A stretch of 64,000 bases of DNA from Arthrospira sp. PCC 9108 (GCA_016745315.1 CP066886.1:4898501-4962500), one strand, 5' to 3'. Counted from the first letter of the stretch, positions 18,416-28,413 are shown. The notes: generated by a model from the letters alone, not told the origin. Numbers and translations: made by a program.

Positions 18416-19180
18416 ATGAAAGGAACAACTCGAAATCAAATCCCGTCCCAGGCTGCTGGATTTTTGAGGCTGGCGGGGGTGATTTTATTCTTTTTTGCCC
18501 TAATTAACTATATTTTGCTGTTTGTGCCACCGAATTTTGGGGATCTGAGATGGCAATTGAATTTTACTACTCAGATGGTAGAACAAGGGGTGATTCCGGT
18601 GTTGGCGATCGCCTTAATGTTTTGTGCGTACGGGTTACAGGAGGTAGCTGGTCTATCACCAGAAAAGCCTAAACAGGGGTTCAACAGTCTGAAATTTTGG
18701 GTTTATGTGATTTCTGGCATTCTGGGGGTGATGTATTTAGTGCTGATTCCCCTGCACGTTGGCACTACTATAGCGGCGAGTAATGAAACGATTGAGAAAA
18801 TTAATCAGGATGCAGCGACGGCCCAAGTACAGCTAGAGGAACGTCTGCAAGAACAACAAACGCAGATGTTAGCTATCTTAGGCAATCAGCAGCGCTTAGA
18901 AGATTATATCCAAGAACAACAGCTTACGGAAGCACAATTAGCCCGCCTGCAACAATTTCAGGAAAACCCGGAAGTGTTGGGAGTCCAAAGCGATGCTATT
19001 GGCCAAGAACTGAAACGGGAAATTGAAAACCGTCGGCGAGAGGCGGAAAAGCGATCGCAACTGGGGACTTTCAAATCTAATCTGCGGGTAGGCTTAGGTA
19101 GCTTACTGCTGGCTAGTTGCTATTTGACTATCGCCTGGAGTGGCTTAATCAACAAACGCAGTCGCAAAAAAGCGGTTTAA
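18416..19180 (+). CDS. HpsJ-like membrane protein
   Basis: 254 residues: two hydrophobic segments near 17-37 and 60-80, a third at 100-120 (FWVYVISGILGVMYLVLIPL), then a long Gln/Glu-rich coiled coil (about 125-215) and a final membrane segment (GLGSLLLASCYLTIAWSGL). This pattern matches cyanobacterial HpsJ-type proteins, named for hormogonium polysaccharide secretion in Nostoc and possibly acting in extracellular polysaccharide export and gliding. The assignment rests on architecture and recalled similarity. It is convergent with the next kinase gene with only 4 bp between, so readthrough interference is possible. Confidence 0.5.
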   Translation: MKGTTRNQIPSQAAGFLRLAGVILFFFALINYILLFVPPNFGDLRWQLNFTTQMVEQGVIPVLAIALMFCAYGLQEVAGLSPEKPKQGFNSLKFWVYVISGILGVMYLVLIPLHVGTTIAASNETIEKINQDAATAQVQLEERLQEQQTQMLAILGNQQRLEDYIQEQQLTEAQLARLQQFQENPEVLGVQSDAIGQELKREIENRRREAEKRSQLGTFKSNLRVGLGSLLLASCYLTIAWSGLINKRSRKKAV

Positions 19181-19184
19181 ATGG

Positions 19185-22100
19185 TCAAATTTGCTGGGCT
19201 TCATTGGTCAGGGCTTCCTTGACTCTTTCTAACTCGGCTTGAATCTGAGTATAAAATGATTCCGCCGATGGTTGAGGAATGGGGACACCTGCATCTACTC
19301 CTTGACGGCCCATAATTTCTAGTTGCAGACATAATTCCGATAAACCAAAAGCGCCCAAAGTGCCACTGATGGATTTAAGGGAATGGGCTGCCTGTTTTAA
19401 GGCGATCGGATCATTTTTTTGGAGGGCTATTTGAATAGTTTTGAGAAGTTCGGGGGCACTTTCGATGTACATTTCGGCTATTTCTTCTAAGGCTTCTATC
19501 TCTCGCAGTCCTTGTAAAACAGTGGGATCAAGAATGGGGGAAGATTTGTGATCATCGGTGGTATTGGCATATACTGAGGGTACAATGACATCGCAGGTGA
19601 TGGGGCGACAGTTGCTGAGAACTTTCACTAATTGTTCCATACGGATAGGTTTGCTGATATAGTCGTCCATTCCTGCTGCTATACATTCAGCCCGATCGCT
19701 TTCCATAGCATTGGCTGTAACGGCGATAATACGAGGGCGTGGGGAGTAGGGGTTGTCATTGCTATCATAGCGTTTTTTAATCTGTCGGGCTGCCTCTAAG
19801 CCATCCATAATGGGCATCTGCATATCCATTAAAATGACATCATAGGGCTGTCTTTCTAGGGCTTCGAGAACTTCTAAACCATTCCCGGCGACATCAGCCC
19901 TATATCCCATTCTTTGCAGAATTTGTAGGGCGACTTTTTGGTTAACTAGGTGATCCTCGGCTAATAAAATCCGCAGGGGGAGTTTTTCTGCTAACAGGGG
20001 AATATCTTGGGGCGATCGCATTTGGTTGCGACTCCAATTTTTAATCTGTAGAGGTTCCCCACACAGGACGTTAATCAGAATATTGTATAGGGGTGATTGT
20101 TTAATGGGTTTATTGAGAAAGGCGACAAAATCTCGATGATCGGTGGGGTTAAAATTTTGTTGACCGACGGAAATTAACATGACTAAGGGGAGGTCAACGC
20201 CGGCTGAAGTTTGTCGGACTTGGGTGGCAAAATTGAACCCGTCTAAATTGGCGATTTCCATTTCCACAATGGCGATATCAAAGGTTTTACCTTGTTTTAA
20301 CCAGGCGATCGCTTCTGTGGGGCTGTCGGTATCTTCTACCACTAAACCCCAGCATTGAACTTGCTTGGTCAAAATTTGGCGATTGGTGGGGTGAGAGTCA
20401 ATAATTAATAGTCGTTTTCCGGCTAATTCATCAGCATGATTCCACTGTGGTAATAAATTCTGGCTACTCTGAACTACTATGGAAAAATAGAATGTAGATC
20501 CCTGTGTGGGAGTATCTTTATTTATCTGCCAATTTTCTGGGGGATGACCACCGATCGCATCACCACTGACTACCCACATTTTACCCCCCATCATTTCGGC
20601 CAGTCGCTGACTAATAGCTAGACCTAATCCTGTCCCGCCATATTGTCGATTCGTGGAAGCATCAACCTGACTAAAGGACTTAAATAAACGATTCATGCGA
20701 TCGACCGGAATACCAATACCTGTATCCGACACTGCTACCTCAATTTGATAGTGGGTAGAATACATAGATTTTGCAGTCAATTCTAAATCCGAAAACAGTG
20801 GTTTTGCTGACACTGATACCAACACTTCACCCCGGGCGGTAAACTTAACGGCGTTGCTGAGTAAATTCACTAAAATTTGCCTAACTCTTGCCATATCTCC
20901 CACCACTTCATTGGGGGTATAAGCATCAATGAAATATCCCAATTCTAGGGATTTACTCGCGGCTTTGGTCGCCAATAAGTCCAGGGATTCTTCAAGACAA
21001 GTGCGTAAACTAAAGGGGAAGGCTTCTAGGTCTAATTTTCCTGATTCTATTTTGGAGAAATCTAGGATATCATTAATTAAAGAAAGTAGGGCATCACTAC
21101 TGCTGCGAATGGTTTCGACAAAATCCTGTTGAACTAGACTTAAAGGAGTATCTAATAACAATCCGGTCATCCCAATTACTGCATTCATGGGAGTCCTAAT
21201 TTCATGGCTCATAGTGGCTAAAAATTCACTTTTGGCACGAGTGGCTGCGAGAGCCTCATCCCTGGCTTCACTCAATTCTTGGGCGGTTTGCTGTCGTTCT
21301 ATTTCACTACCTATCCACTGCGCCATGAGTTTTAATAGTTCTTGGTCAACGGCTCTAAATGGCTCATTTAAAGGGTTTTGACTCCAAAAACAAAGAGTTC
21401 CATAAACCTGACCATAGACTTTAATAGGAATAGCCATATATGCCTCAATTTGCCAGCAATTTTCATCGGCATAAGAGGGGAATCCGGAGACTAACACTGA
21501 TTCAAAAATCAGGGGGTTTTCAGCCTTTAATGTCGCCAAAATCAACGGATTATTTAAATCAAAATTATCCCCAAATGACCAGCTATTATTATGGTCAATT
21601 CCTGCCATAATTTGGGCGGAAGGCTGGGGGGTGCCTAGGTTCAATATCTGGTTAATTATACCGACTTCTAAGTGGAATTTATCACAGCCCAACTTGAGGA
21701 TTTGCTGGAGTTGTTCTTGCCAGTCTAAATGACGAGATGAGGTGATTTGATAAAGACTCCTAATTGAGGCTTCGCTGTCTTGTAGTTCCTGTTCCCGCTG
21801 TTTGCGATCGCTAATATCTCTGGAGACACCCAGAATTTCTTGGACTCTCCCGGTTTCGGGATGATAAATGGCGCGACTGGTGGTTTCAAACCAAATATAT
21901 TCGCCGTTTTTGTGGCGGATACGATAGGTTAGAGTATAGGATACTTTTTGACTTAAAACAATTTCTAATGTCTTGCTGAGTGTGTTAAGGTCATCTGGGT
22001 GAAAAAATTTACTGGGGTGTTGACCAATTAAACTTTCCGGCTCATATCCTAATAGCAACGAACAGGCGGGGGAGGCGTAGCGGATCAAACCTCGGCGAGA

Positions 22101-23240
22101 GTGATGAGTAATTAAATCGGTGGAATATTCCGCCATTAGCCGATATCTTTCTTCACTATCCTGGCTTTGAATGTTAGCTTGTTCTAAGGCTTCTAACATT
22201 TGATTAATGGTTTTTCCTAAGCTGGATAGTTCATCTTCCCCTGGGGGTACTGTTAGCCGTAGGGATGGATCGCGACTTTGGCCGATTTGATTAATTTTGT
22301 AGGTGAGGTCTAAGAGTCTGGCTAAAATCAGTTTTTCAAATACCAGTATGGTAATTGCACTTAAAATTATGCCGATCAAAAATAGGGAAAATGTTAGATA
22401 AATTAGGCTGGTGCGACCTTGGCGGAAAATGGGGCGATCGCTTTTGATTTGCAGGTTGAGAATCGGTCGATTATAAATGTCTAGGAGGGGAATAGACCCT
22501 AGAATAGTGGAAGTGTCTACGGGTTGAACTCTGATGGGGTCTTCGGTATTGATGATCTCTTGGGTTTGTTGGGGGTCTAGAGGACTCCAAGGGGTGATTT
22601 CTAAGGAAAGTTGGGTAATTTGAGTTAGGCGATCTATTTCTTTAGCATCAAGATAGCGACCTACTACTAGGGTTCCTCGGCTTGGTCCACGGGCAATACT
22701 GGTAAGAATGGGACGGGCCGATAGCAGCAATGGGCCTTCTGGTAACATGACGATCCCTATTGTGGGACAGGGGATTTCCTCTTCTTTCTCAAAACAAGAC
22801 CGGGAGGGGTTGGAAAATGACAGACTGACTGATTTTAGGTGGGGGGAGAGACTGGGAGGAATGGCGGTTTCGGTTTGGTTGTTGATGTCGAAACCTTTGC
22901 TGAAGACGATTTGACCTTGGCTATCTATCAGAATGAAGAGATTTAGCCTCAGATCCATAAACATAGTGTTAGCTAGGTTAGATCGCACATATCGGCTATT
23001 TTGTTGATTGATAAAGGCATAGGTATCATCCCATTTGGCTTGATCTTGAGCGATCGTATCTAAATTAGCCAGGTCATCCTCTAAGGCTTTAATTACCCGG
23101 ACTACATCCTGATGCACCGACTCAATCTCCAGATTACGGAAATTCTGAATCAGGATACAGGATGCTGTTGTATACAACACCACAATTAGGCTAATTAGTG
23201 CTGCGCCAATAATGAGCAATGTCTTCTTGTGCAATTTCAT
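19185..23240 (-). CDS. Membrane hybrid histidine kinase CHASE4-HAMP-PAS-GAF-HisKA-HATPase-REC-REC-HPt
   Basis: 1351 residues. A transmembrane helix (7-30) and a second at about 280-302 bracket a CHASE4-like periplasmic sensor (QAKWDDTYAFI). Then come HAMP ~303-358, PAS ~363-478, GAF ~495-650, HisKA with H679 (FLATMSHEIRTP), HATPase to ~925, and two receivers. The first (943-1062) has Glu 993 where the phospho-Asp should be (AIVEMEIANLDG) and a weakened acidic pair, so it is probably a pseudo-receiver. The second (1090-1205) is canonical with D1139 (ILMDMQMP). A C-terminal HPt carries H1286 (AAHSLKSISG). The chain H679-D1139-H1286 makes a full phosphorelay; the downstream partner is not in the window. 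Confidence 0.93.
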   Translation of the reverse strand: MKLHKKTLLIIGAALISLIVVLYTTASCILIQNFRNLEIESVHQDVVRVIKALEDDLANLDTIAQDQAKWDDTYAFINQQNSRYVRSNLANTMFMDLRLNLFILIDSQGQIVFSKGFDINNQTETAIPPSLSPHLKSVSLSFSNPSRSCFEKEEEIPCPTIGIVMLPEGPLLLSARPILTSIARGPSRGTLVVGRYLDAKEIDRLTQITQLSLEITPWSPLDPQQTQEIINTEDPIRVQPVDTSTILGSIPLLDIYNRPILNLQIKSDRPIFRQGRTSLIYLTFSLFLIGIILSAITILVFEKLILARLLDLTYKINQIGQSRDPSLRLTVPPGEDELSSLGKTINQMLEALEQANIQSQDSEERYRLMAEYSTDLITHHSRRGLIRYASPACSLLLGYEPESLIGQHPSKFFHPDDLNTLSKTLEIVLSQKVSYTLTYRIRHKNGEYIWFETTSRAIYHPETGRVQEILGVSRDISDRKQREQELQDSEASIRSLYQITSSRHLDWQEQLQQILKLGCDKFHLEVGIINQILNLGTPQPSAQIMAGIDHNNSWSFGDNFDLNNPLILATLKAENPLIFESVLVSGFPSYADENCWQIEAYMAIPIKVYGQVYGTLCFWSQNPLNEPFRAVDQELLKLMAQWIGSEIERQQTAQELSEARDEALAATRAKSEFLATMSHEIRTPMNAVIGMTGLLLDTPLSLVQQDFVETIRSSSDALLSLINDILDFSKIESGKLDLEAFPFSLRTCLEESLDLLATKAASKSLELGYFIDAYTPNEVVGDMARVRQILVNLLSNAVKFTARGEVLVSVSAKPLFSDLELTAKSMYSTHYQIEVAVSDTGIGIPVDRMNRLFKSFSQVDASTNRQYGGTGLGLAISQRLAEMMGGKMWVVSGDAIGGHPPENWQINKDTPTQGSTFYFSIVVQSSQNLLPQWNHADELAGKRLLIIDSHPTNRQILTKQVQCWGLVVEDTDSPTEAIAWLKQGKTFDIAIVEMEIANLDGFNFATQVRQTSAGVDLPLVMLISVGQQNFNPTDHRDFVAFLNKPIKQSPLYNILINVLCGEPLQIKNWSRNQMRSPQDIPLLAEKLPLRILLAEDHLVNQKVALQILQRMGYRADVAGNGLEVLEALERQPYDVILMDMQMPIMDGLEAARQIKKRYDSNDNPYSPRPRIIAVTANAMESDRAECIAAGMDDYISKPIRMEQLVKVLSNCRPITCDVIVPSVYANTTDDHKSSPILDPTVLQGLREIEALEEIAEMYIESAPELLKTIQIALQKNDPIALKQAAHSLKSISGTLGAFGLSELCLQLEIMGRQGVDAGVPIPQPSAESFYTQIQAELERVKEALTNEAQQI

Positions 23241-23665
23241 AATCTTCCTCCGAGAAACCCCATCCCCTTGTGGGTGGGGAGGGATAGGAACAGCAATTGA
23301 TATAGAGTGGGCGGGACCCCCAAAAGTGCATCATTCAAAAGCCATTTGAGTGCCATGGGTATTGTGCAAAGTCAGTTCTGCTATTTCTCCCTCGCCAACC
23401 ACTGGTTTAAAGTAATACAACCATCACTTCCCCTACTAACATACAATCCTGTTGCTTTCTGGGTAATTCCCCTCCGTTGTCCCAAGACTCCCTGGAGTAA
23501 GTCTGGTTGGCTTGAAAAAAATCTTTAACCATAAGGTTTGACAGTTAGGAACTAGCGACCCATTCCCAGGTAAGAACTTCAACCCTTGCTCCCAAGGTAG
23601 ACCCGGAAAGTCTCTCGAATGTTCCACCCAGGTCTGTCAACTAAACTCACTTAGGTTTGTGGCTG
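23241..23665 (-). mobile_element. Decayed IS200/IS605-type right end with TnpB guide-RNA-like region
   Basis: Read on the minus strand, this stretch is related to 58189-58600. Both start with GTGAGTTTAGTTGAC and share a block containing AAGTTCTTACCTGGG. Both end with an identical block of about 30 bp: a CCCACCC/GGGGATGGGG palindrome followed by TTTCTCGGAGGAA. A subterminal hairpin and a conserved non-coding zone just before it are what one expects at the right end of IS200/IS605-family elements, where the TnpB-associated guide RNA lies. No tnpA or tnpB coding sequence remains. The end lies against the start of the hybrid kinase gene. The family assignment is inference from architecture. Confidence 0.5.
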
Positions 23666-23975
23666 TGGTCAGCCTGATCCCTTTGTGGGGGGTTATTGAC
23701 GGCGTTTTGCCTTGATGATGCTTCTACGAAACAACTGGGATGAGTAAATAAAGTTAGCACCCAACCACCCGGAAAGGCTTGGTTATTTGTAACCTGACAT
23801 CAAAATAGAGACTAATAAACCCATAATCTGTTGATCCAACTTAAAACTAAGGTAGATACTTTGATTGTAGCCTAGGTTGTTGGTAAAGTTGGCTAATTAC
23901 ATCCATAGGACCAGTTATAGCCTTGTAGGAAGCCCTGGGGTTGAGAAATTGTCTCTGATCCGTTGATGGGTGCTT
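23666..23975. other. Non-coding gap beyond the relic element
   Basis: 310 bp between the relic and the end of the flavin monooxygenase gene. No gene, tRNA or convincing terminator is seen. Confidence 0.45.
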
Positions 23976-25298
23976 CTAGGCTTGAAAGGGATTTTCAAAA
24001 TTAGGATAACGTTGATCAATTTGGTGGGCTTTTTTGGTGAACCAATTAAACAAGAGGTTAAATAGTTGAATTTGCCTCAAAACTTTCTGTGGATCAGATA
24101 GGTGAGTGGTCGGCAAAGTCTGTCCGATTTCCTTCAAGACTAAACCCAAGGGAATCTTGATTTCCTCTTGTAGTTTTAGACACCGGGTAAATAGGGGCGC
24201 ATAAGCAGAAATCAACGAACCTACACCGCCTCGCGCTTGGCCCCATCCGATATAATATAGCCCTTTATAATCATCTAAAAATGCTCCCCCATAACACTGT
24301 ACAGTCGCTCCCTTGACTCTTTGTAATTCGGGAGGAAGAAAGGGATAGGAAACATGATAGCCTGTGCCACAAACTATTAAATCAAAGGCTTCTCGGGTGC
24401 GATCGCTAAATTCTACATCCGAACCGTCTAATTTATCGACGGCGGGTTTGGGGGTGATTTTACCATGTTTGATATAGTAGGGTACTTCATTATTTAAGGT
24501 GGGGTGTTTATCGAAAATCCGATATTTTGGTTTGGGTAAACCATAGTTTTCATGACTGCCAAAAGTTAGCTTGATTATACCATAAGATATTAATCTTTGC
24601 AAGGCTTCAGGCATCCACCAACGAATTAAATCCGATAGGGGAACCCCAGCAAAGGTTTTGGGAATAAACCACACAGACTCCCGCAGGCTTAACACCGATT
24701 TTTGACCGACTCTGGCGGCTTCGGCTGCTAGGTCACAGGCGGAGTTACCACCACCAATTATTAAAACCCGTTTACCCCGGAGTTGGTCGGGATTTTTGTA
24801 GTCTTTAGAATGGATGATTTCACCGTTGAATTTTCCGTTAAATTCGGGAAATCTTTTGCACCAATGATGACCATTACATATAATCACCCCTTTATAAATT
24901 CGCTTTTCTCCATTATCAAAGCTGACTAACCAGAGATTATTGGCGATAGGATTAACTAGGGTAACGGTGCGTTTTAGTTCAATGTTGGGGCGCAGATTAA
25001 AAGCATCAGCAAAATGGTTTAAGTAGTCTCGCATTTGTTTGGCACTAGGAAAATCTGGATAATCATTCGGCATCGGAAAATGAGTAAATTGGGTGATTTT
25101 CTTGGAGGAAATAATATGGGCGGTTTCATAGACACCATGATACCAATTACCACCAATATCATCACTAGCATCTACTTGATCATAGGTAATTTTAGCGGCT
25201 TTTAAACCTTCGGCTATACCTAATCCGACAAATCCGGCTCCGATAATTAAATATTTGTCGGCAGTTTCTGGGTTGTTTTTTAATGTTGTAAAAGTCAT
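23976..25298 (-). CDS. Flavin-containing monooxygenase family protein
   Basis: A 440-residue FAD/NADP-dependent class B monooxygenase. The FAD Rossmann motif is at 17-24 (LIIGAGFVGLG). The FMO/BVMO fingerprint FxGxxxHxxxY is seen as FNGEIIHSKDY at about 157-167, followed at once by the NADP motif VLIIGGGNSACD. The C-terminal motif IVCGTGYHVSYPF is also present. These enzymes oxygenate soft nucleophiles or ketones; the substrate here is unknown. Its start overlaps the stop of the upstream SDR by 4 bp (ATGA type), so the two are translationally coupled. It is the last gene of the four-gene minus-strand group. Confidence 0.88.
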   Translation of the reverse strand: MTFTTLKNNPETADKYLIIGAGFVGLGIAEGLKAAKITYDQVDASDDIGGNWYHGVYETAHIISSKKITQFTHFPMPNDYPDFPSAKQMRDYLNHFADAFNLRPNIELKRTVTLVNPIANNLWLVSFDNGEKRIYKGVIICNGHHWCKRFPEFNGKFNGEIIHSKDYKNPDQLRGKRVLIIGGGNSACDLAAEAARVGQKSVLSLRESVWFIPKTFAGVPLSDLIRWWMPEALQRLISYGIIKLTFGSHENYGLPKPKYRIFDKHPTLNNEVPYYIKHGKITPKPAVDKLDGSDVEFSDRTREAFDLIVCGTGYHVSYPFLPPELQRVKGATVQCYGGAFLDDYKGLYYIGWGQARGGVGSLISAYAPLFTRCLKLQEEIKIPLGLVLKEIGQTLPTTHLSDPQKVLRQIQLFNLLFNWFTKKAHQIDQRYPNFENPFQA

Positions 25299-26119
25299 AT
25301 TTTGGGATTTTTCACAAGTTTTTTATCAGCTAAAACCGAGATTTTATTTAATAAAAAAGGTGTATAGCGCTTGAGTAAATGAATTAAATTTGCCGGGGAG
25401 TCTGGAAATACATGGAGTTGATTAGATTTAATCCCTCGTAAGGTCGCTTTCATGACCTGCTGAGGGTCGGTTAACCAAGCCTCTGGTAAACCTTGATAAT
25501 TAGTGGCTAGGGTTCCATATTTTTCGGCATCTAAAATTGGGGTGCGACTAAAAAATGGGTAGACAGCAGTTACTTTGACATTATAGGATTTTACCTCATC
25601 AAAGAGTCCCTCACTAAAGCCTCGTAAGCCAAATTTACTGGCGCAATAGTGGGTTAAACCAGCTTTGCCACTCCAACCAGCTACGGAGGAAATATTGACG
25701 ATATGACCTTGGCGGCGGCTAATCATATCCCCTACAAATAGACTGCTTAAACGCATGGGTGCGATCAGGTTAACTTCCATGAGAGTTTCCCATTTTTCTG
25801 GGGGTGTTTCGTCCATACGACCATAGATGGCTAGTCCGGCATTATTGATTAAAATATCGATGGGAATTTCTAGGCTTTGGACTTGATTAAATAGGGTTTC
25901 GCATCCCTCACGGTTCGATAAATCAGCTTCAAAACAGGCGAGGATTTCTCCGGTTTTAATCTCCTGTTTAATTAGTTGTGCTTGGTGGCTGAGAGTCGGT
26001 TGATGGCGATCGCTTAAAATTAAACGGCTACCTGCTGCTAATAATTGGCGGGTGAGTTGTTGACCAAATCCGCCAGTGGCTCCCGTTAAAACAACTGTGG
26101 CATTTTCTAATTTAGTCAT
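25295..26119 (-). CDS. Short-chain dehydrogenase/reductase (classical SDR)
   Basis: 274 residues. The NAD(P)-binding TGATGGFG motif is at 13-20, NNAG at about 92-95, and the catalytic Ser (NISSVAG) and YxxxK (HYCASKFG) are in place, so it should be an active oxidoreductase. The end of the protein has a hydrophobic patch (LLKRYTPFLLNKISVLA) that may contact membrane. The stop overlaps the FMO start by 4 bp and only 2 bp separate it from the preceding SDR, which argues strongly for one operon. Substrate unknown. Confidence 0.88.
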   Translation of the reverse strand: MTKLENATVVLTGATGGFGQQLTRQLLAAGSRLILSDRHQPTLSHQAQLIKQEIKTGEILACFEADLSNREGCETLFNQVQSLEIPIDILINNAGLAIYGRMDETPPEKWETLMEVNLIAPMRLSSLFVGDMISRRQGHIVNISSVAGWSGKAGLTHYCASKFGLRGFSEGLFDEVKSYNVKVTAVYPFFSRTPILDAEKYGTLATNYQGLPEAWLTDPQQVMKATLRGIKSNQLHVFPDSPANLIHLLKRYTPFLLNKISVLADKKLVKNPKI

Positions 26120-26121
26120 GG

Positions 26122-27102
26122 TTAAATTTTCGGAGATTTTAGCATGGTTGATAATAGCACAGACCAGGGAATATTTACATTAGGAATTAGTGATGCGGAT
26201 TTTTGCAGTTGCGGCCATTTCATGGAGAGTAAAAAACGCAGCGATCGCAGAGAAACTGGACGATTACCATTTTCATCTACTAGATTATACTCTTGAGCCC
26301 GTTCGGCGACAATTTGCAGGCGACCACTGCGACGCATAATATTAGGATCGGCTGCTAATGCTGCAATAACTCTCCCTGTTAATAGGGGTGTTTCCCAATT
26401 ATAGCGGTCAACAAGCGATCGTATTGCTGGATCATCTGTGGTGACATTAGAGGCTTCTATTTCCGTGGCGACCCGAGACATATGTTCTGTGTTAACAATT
26501 CCTGGCCAAACGGCAACGGAAGCGACATTATAGGGTTGAAGTTCAGTCGCAAAATCCGCAGCTAGGCGATCGCAGGCAGATTTTCCAATCCCATAAACCG
26601 CACTAAAAAGATAGGAAAATCCCCCCCAAGATGAAATAGTACAGATTAAACCTTGACGACGTTTAACCATCATTCTAGCTGCTAAAACCGCCGCCACATA
26701 ATGACTGCGTAAGCCTACATTATTAATCTCATCCCAAACTTGCGGTTCACTTTCCCAAAAGGGTTTACCCTGCATTTCTGTTAAAGTTCGTACTCCCGCG
26801 TAGGCGTTATTTACCAATAAATCAAGTTGTCCCTGTTGTTCTTGGTCAATGCGATTAAAAAGTAATTCAACCTGTTGATCATCACTGTGATCAACCGGAA
26901 TCGCGATACATTTACCCCCGGCTTTTTCCACCGCTAACTGAGTTTCTGCTAAACTGCCTCCGACGGCATCATTGGCTTGCGATAGGCTGCGACCTGTGAT
27001 ATAAACAGTAGCCCCAGCTTCCCCTAAACCAATGGCAATTCCTTTACCTAATCCTCTGGATGCGCCCGTGACTAAAGCGACTTTACCTGTTAATTGGCTC
27101 AT
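26122..27102 (-). CDS. Short-chain dehydrogenase/reductase, extended C-terminus
   Basis: 326 residues. The cofactor motif TGASRGLGKGI is at 13-23, NNAYAG near 107, and the active-site pair YGIGK (with ISSWGG before it) at about 167-171. A 60-residue extension after the Rossmann core is longer than in the neighbouring SDR, resembling the DHRS1-like group. Followed 2 bp later by another SDR; preceded by the epimerase-like gene after ~72 bp in which GGGGTA/TACCCC (27137-27161) can form a small hairpin. Substrate unknown. Confidence 0.85.
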   Translation of the reverse strand: MSQLTGKVALVTGASRGLGKGIAIGLGEAGATVYITGRSLSQANDAVGGSLAETQLAVEKAGGKCIAIPVDHSDDQQVELLFNRIDQEQQGQLDLLVNNAYAGVRTLTEMQGKPFWESEPQVWDEINNVGLRSHYVAAVLAARMMVKRRQGLICTISSWGGFSYLFSAVYGIGKSACDRLAADFATELQPYNVASVAVWPGIVNTEHMSRVATEIEASNVTTDDPAIRSLVDRYNWETPLLTGRVIAALAADPNIMRRSGRLQIVAERAQEYNLVDENGNRPVSLRSLRFLLSMKWPQLQKSASLIPNVNIPWSVLLSTMLKSPKI

Positions 27103-27174
27103 GTTTGATTAGTGCTATAATTAAATGATTTTGGTCGGGGTAATTAATTAATAACTACCCCTTTCTGGTAAAAT

Positions 27175-28110
27175 TTACGCGGCGGCTTTGATGATTTCAT
27201 CGTCCGTGGAAAAGTCTACCTCCCCTTGATTGCTATTGATTATATAATCATTTTGGAAGGAATCTTTTAATCCAGAAATGAGATCATATTTGGGTTGCCA
27301 ATTGAGTTGATTTATGGCTTTGTGAACATCGGCGAAGAAATGCTGAACTCGCAGGGGAAATGCTTTGCGTTTCCCGAAATCAAACTTTTTGGGGTCATAA
27401 TGAATTAATTGCAGGTCATCTGGGGACTGACCCGCAGCGATCGCACAGGCTTTAGCTAAACCATCAAAGGTGACAAAGCGATCGCCTGAGATATTATAAA
27501 TTTGACCAATAGCCGTTTGATTTCCTAATACTGCTACCATCGCATTCGCTAAGTCTTCCACATGACCTAATTGGGTAATGTGCATTCCATTACCGGGAAC
27601 AGGAATCGGACGTTTAGCAACAATGCGATCGAAAAACCAGGACTCTAAGGGGTTATAATTTTGCGGTCCGTAGATGTAAGTTGGTCGAATTGATGTCCAA
27701 GGAATTCCCACTTTTTGCAAGTAGGTTTCCGTTTCATATTTCCCTAAATGGCGACTTTTTGGATCGGTGGGATCTCCTTCAATATGAGGCATTTGATCAG
27801 ACTTGAGATAGACTCCGGCTGAACTCATATAAACAAAGTGTTTCACCTGACCATTAAATAAGTCTGCTAAGGGTTGGGTATCACTTAATTGGCGACCATT
27901 ATTGTCAAAAATGACATCAAAGGTTTCACCGGATAGCTTTTCCTGCAGTTGTTGGCTATCAGTGCGATCGCCATGAATTTGTTTAATTCCTTCTACCGGA
28001 CTCGGTTTATTTCCCCGATTAAATAACACCACTTCATGACCCTGGCTGACTAAAATTTTCGTGAGATAAACCCCGATAAACCTAGTACCACCCATGATTA
28101 AAATTCGCAT
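27175..28110 (-). CDS. NAD-dependent epimerase/dehydratase-like atypical SDR (CSP41-like)
   Basis: 311 residues with an N-terminal GGTRFIG cofactor motif (MRILIMGGTRFIGVYL). The usual catalytic YxxxK is replaced by HLGKY around residue 145, so a classical epimerase reaction is doubtful. The sequence layout resembles the cyanobacterial/plastid CSP41 group, which binds RNA; this is recalled similarity. The start is put at ATG 28110 because AGGAG lies 9 bases before it; an ATG three codons earlier directly abuts the AGGAG and is unlikely to be used. First gene of the minus-strand group and divergent from the cyclase. Confidence 0.8.
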   Translation of the reverse strand: MRILIMGGTRFIGVYLTKILVSQGHEVVLFNRGNKPSPVEGIKQIHGDRTDSQQLQEKLSGETFDVIFDNNGRQLSDTQPLADLFNGQVKHFVYMSSAGVYLKSDQMPHIEGDPTDPKSRHLGKYETETYLQKVGIPWTSIRPTYIYGPQNYNPLESWFFDRIVAKRPIPVPGNGMHITQLGHVEDLANAMVAVLGNQTAIGQIYNISGDRFVTFDGLAKACAIAAGQSPDDLQLIHYDPKKFDFGKRKAFPLRVQHFFADVHKAINQLNWQPKYDLISGLKDSFQNDYIINSNQGEVDFSTDDEIIKAAA

Positions 28111-28413
28111 TTTATCCATCTCCTAATGATTGATTTTTATGGTTGAGAGTAAACTGGTCACGATAGTTGACTAATGTCTAGCCAGAAACCATAATACCAT
28201 GGGGTTATACAACTTCTAACTAAAGTGGTAGGAATAGATCCCAATGGTCACTAAATTAATCTTATATGATTCTGGGTATTGATACCAACAAGTTATACAA
28301 TAGCACAATTAGCCGATGACCAGACCCTATCCAAAAGCGATTTTAGCAGTTACTACAGTTTTCAAGCTATACTGACAACAGTTGAAATTCAAAGTTGTCA
28401 GGTAGTTAATTCC
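28111..28413. other. Divergent control region between epimerase-like gene and adenylyl cyclase
   Basis: About 300 bp. The plus frame is open from a TTG at 28279, but the 45 residues it would add look non-conserved and the first ATG is 28414. No repeat or RNA gene is seen. Confidence 0.45.

Noticed and set aside
23436..23627. 63-codon minus-strand ORF in the relic element
   Set aside because: Shares only EQ.LKFLPG with the other copy; treated as part of the relic, not a gene.
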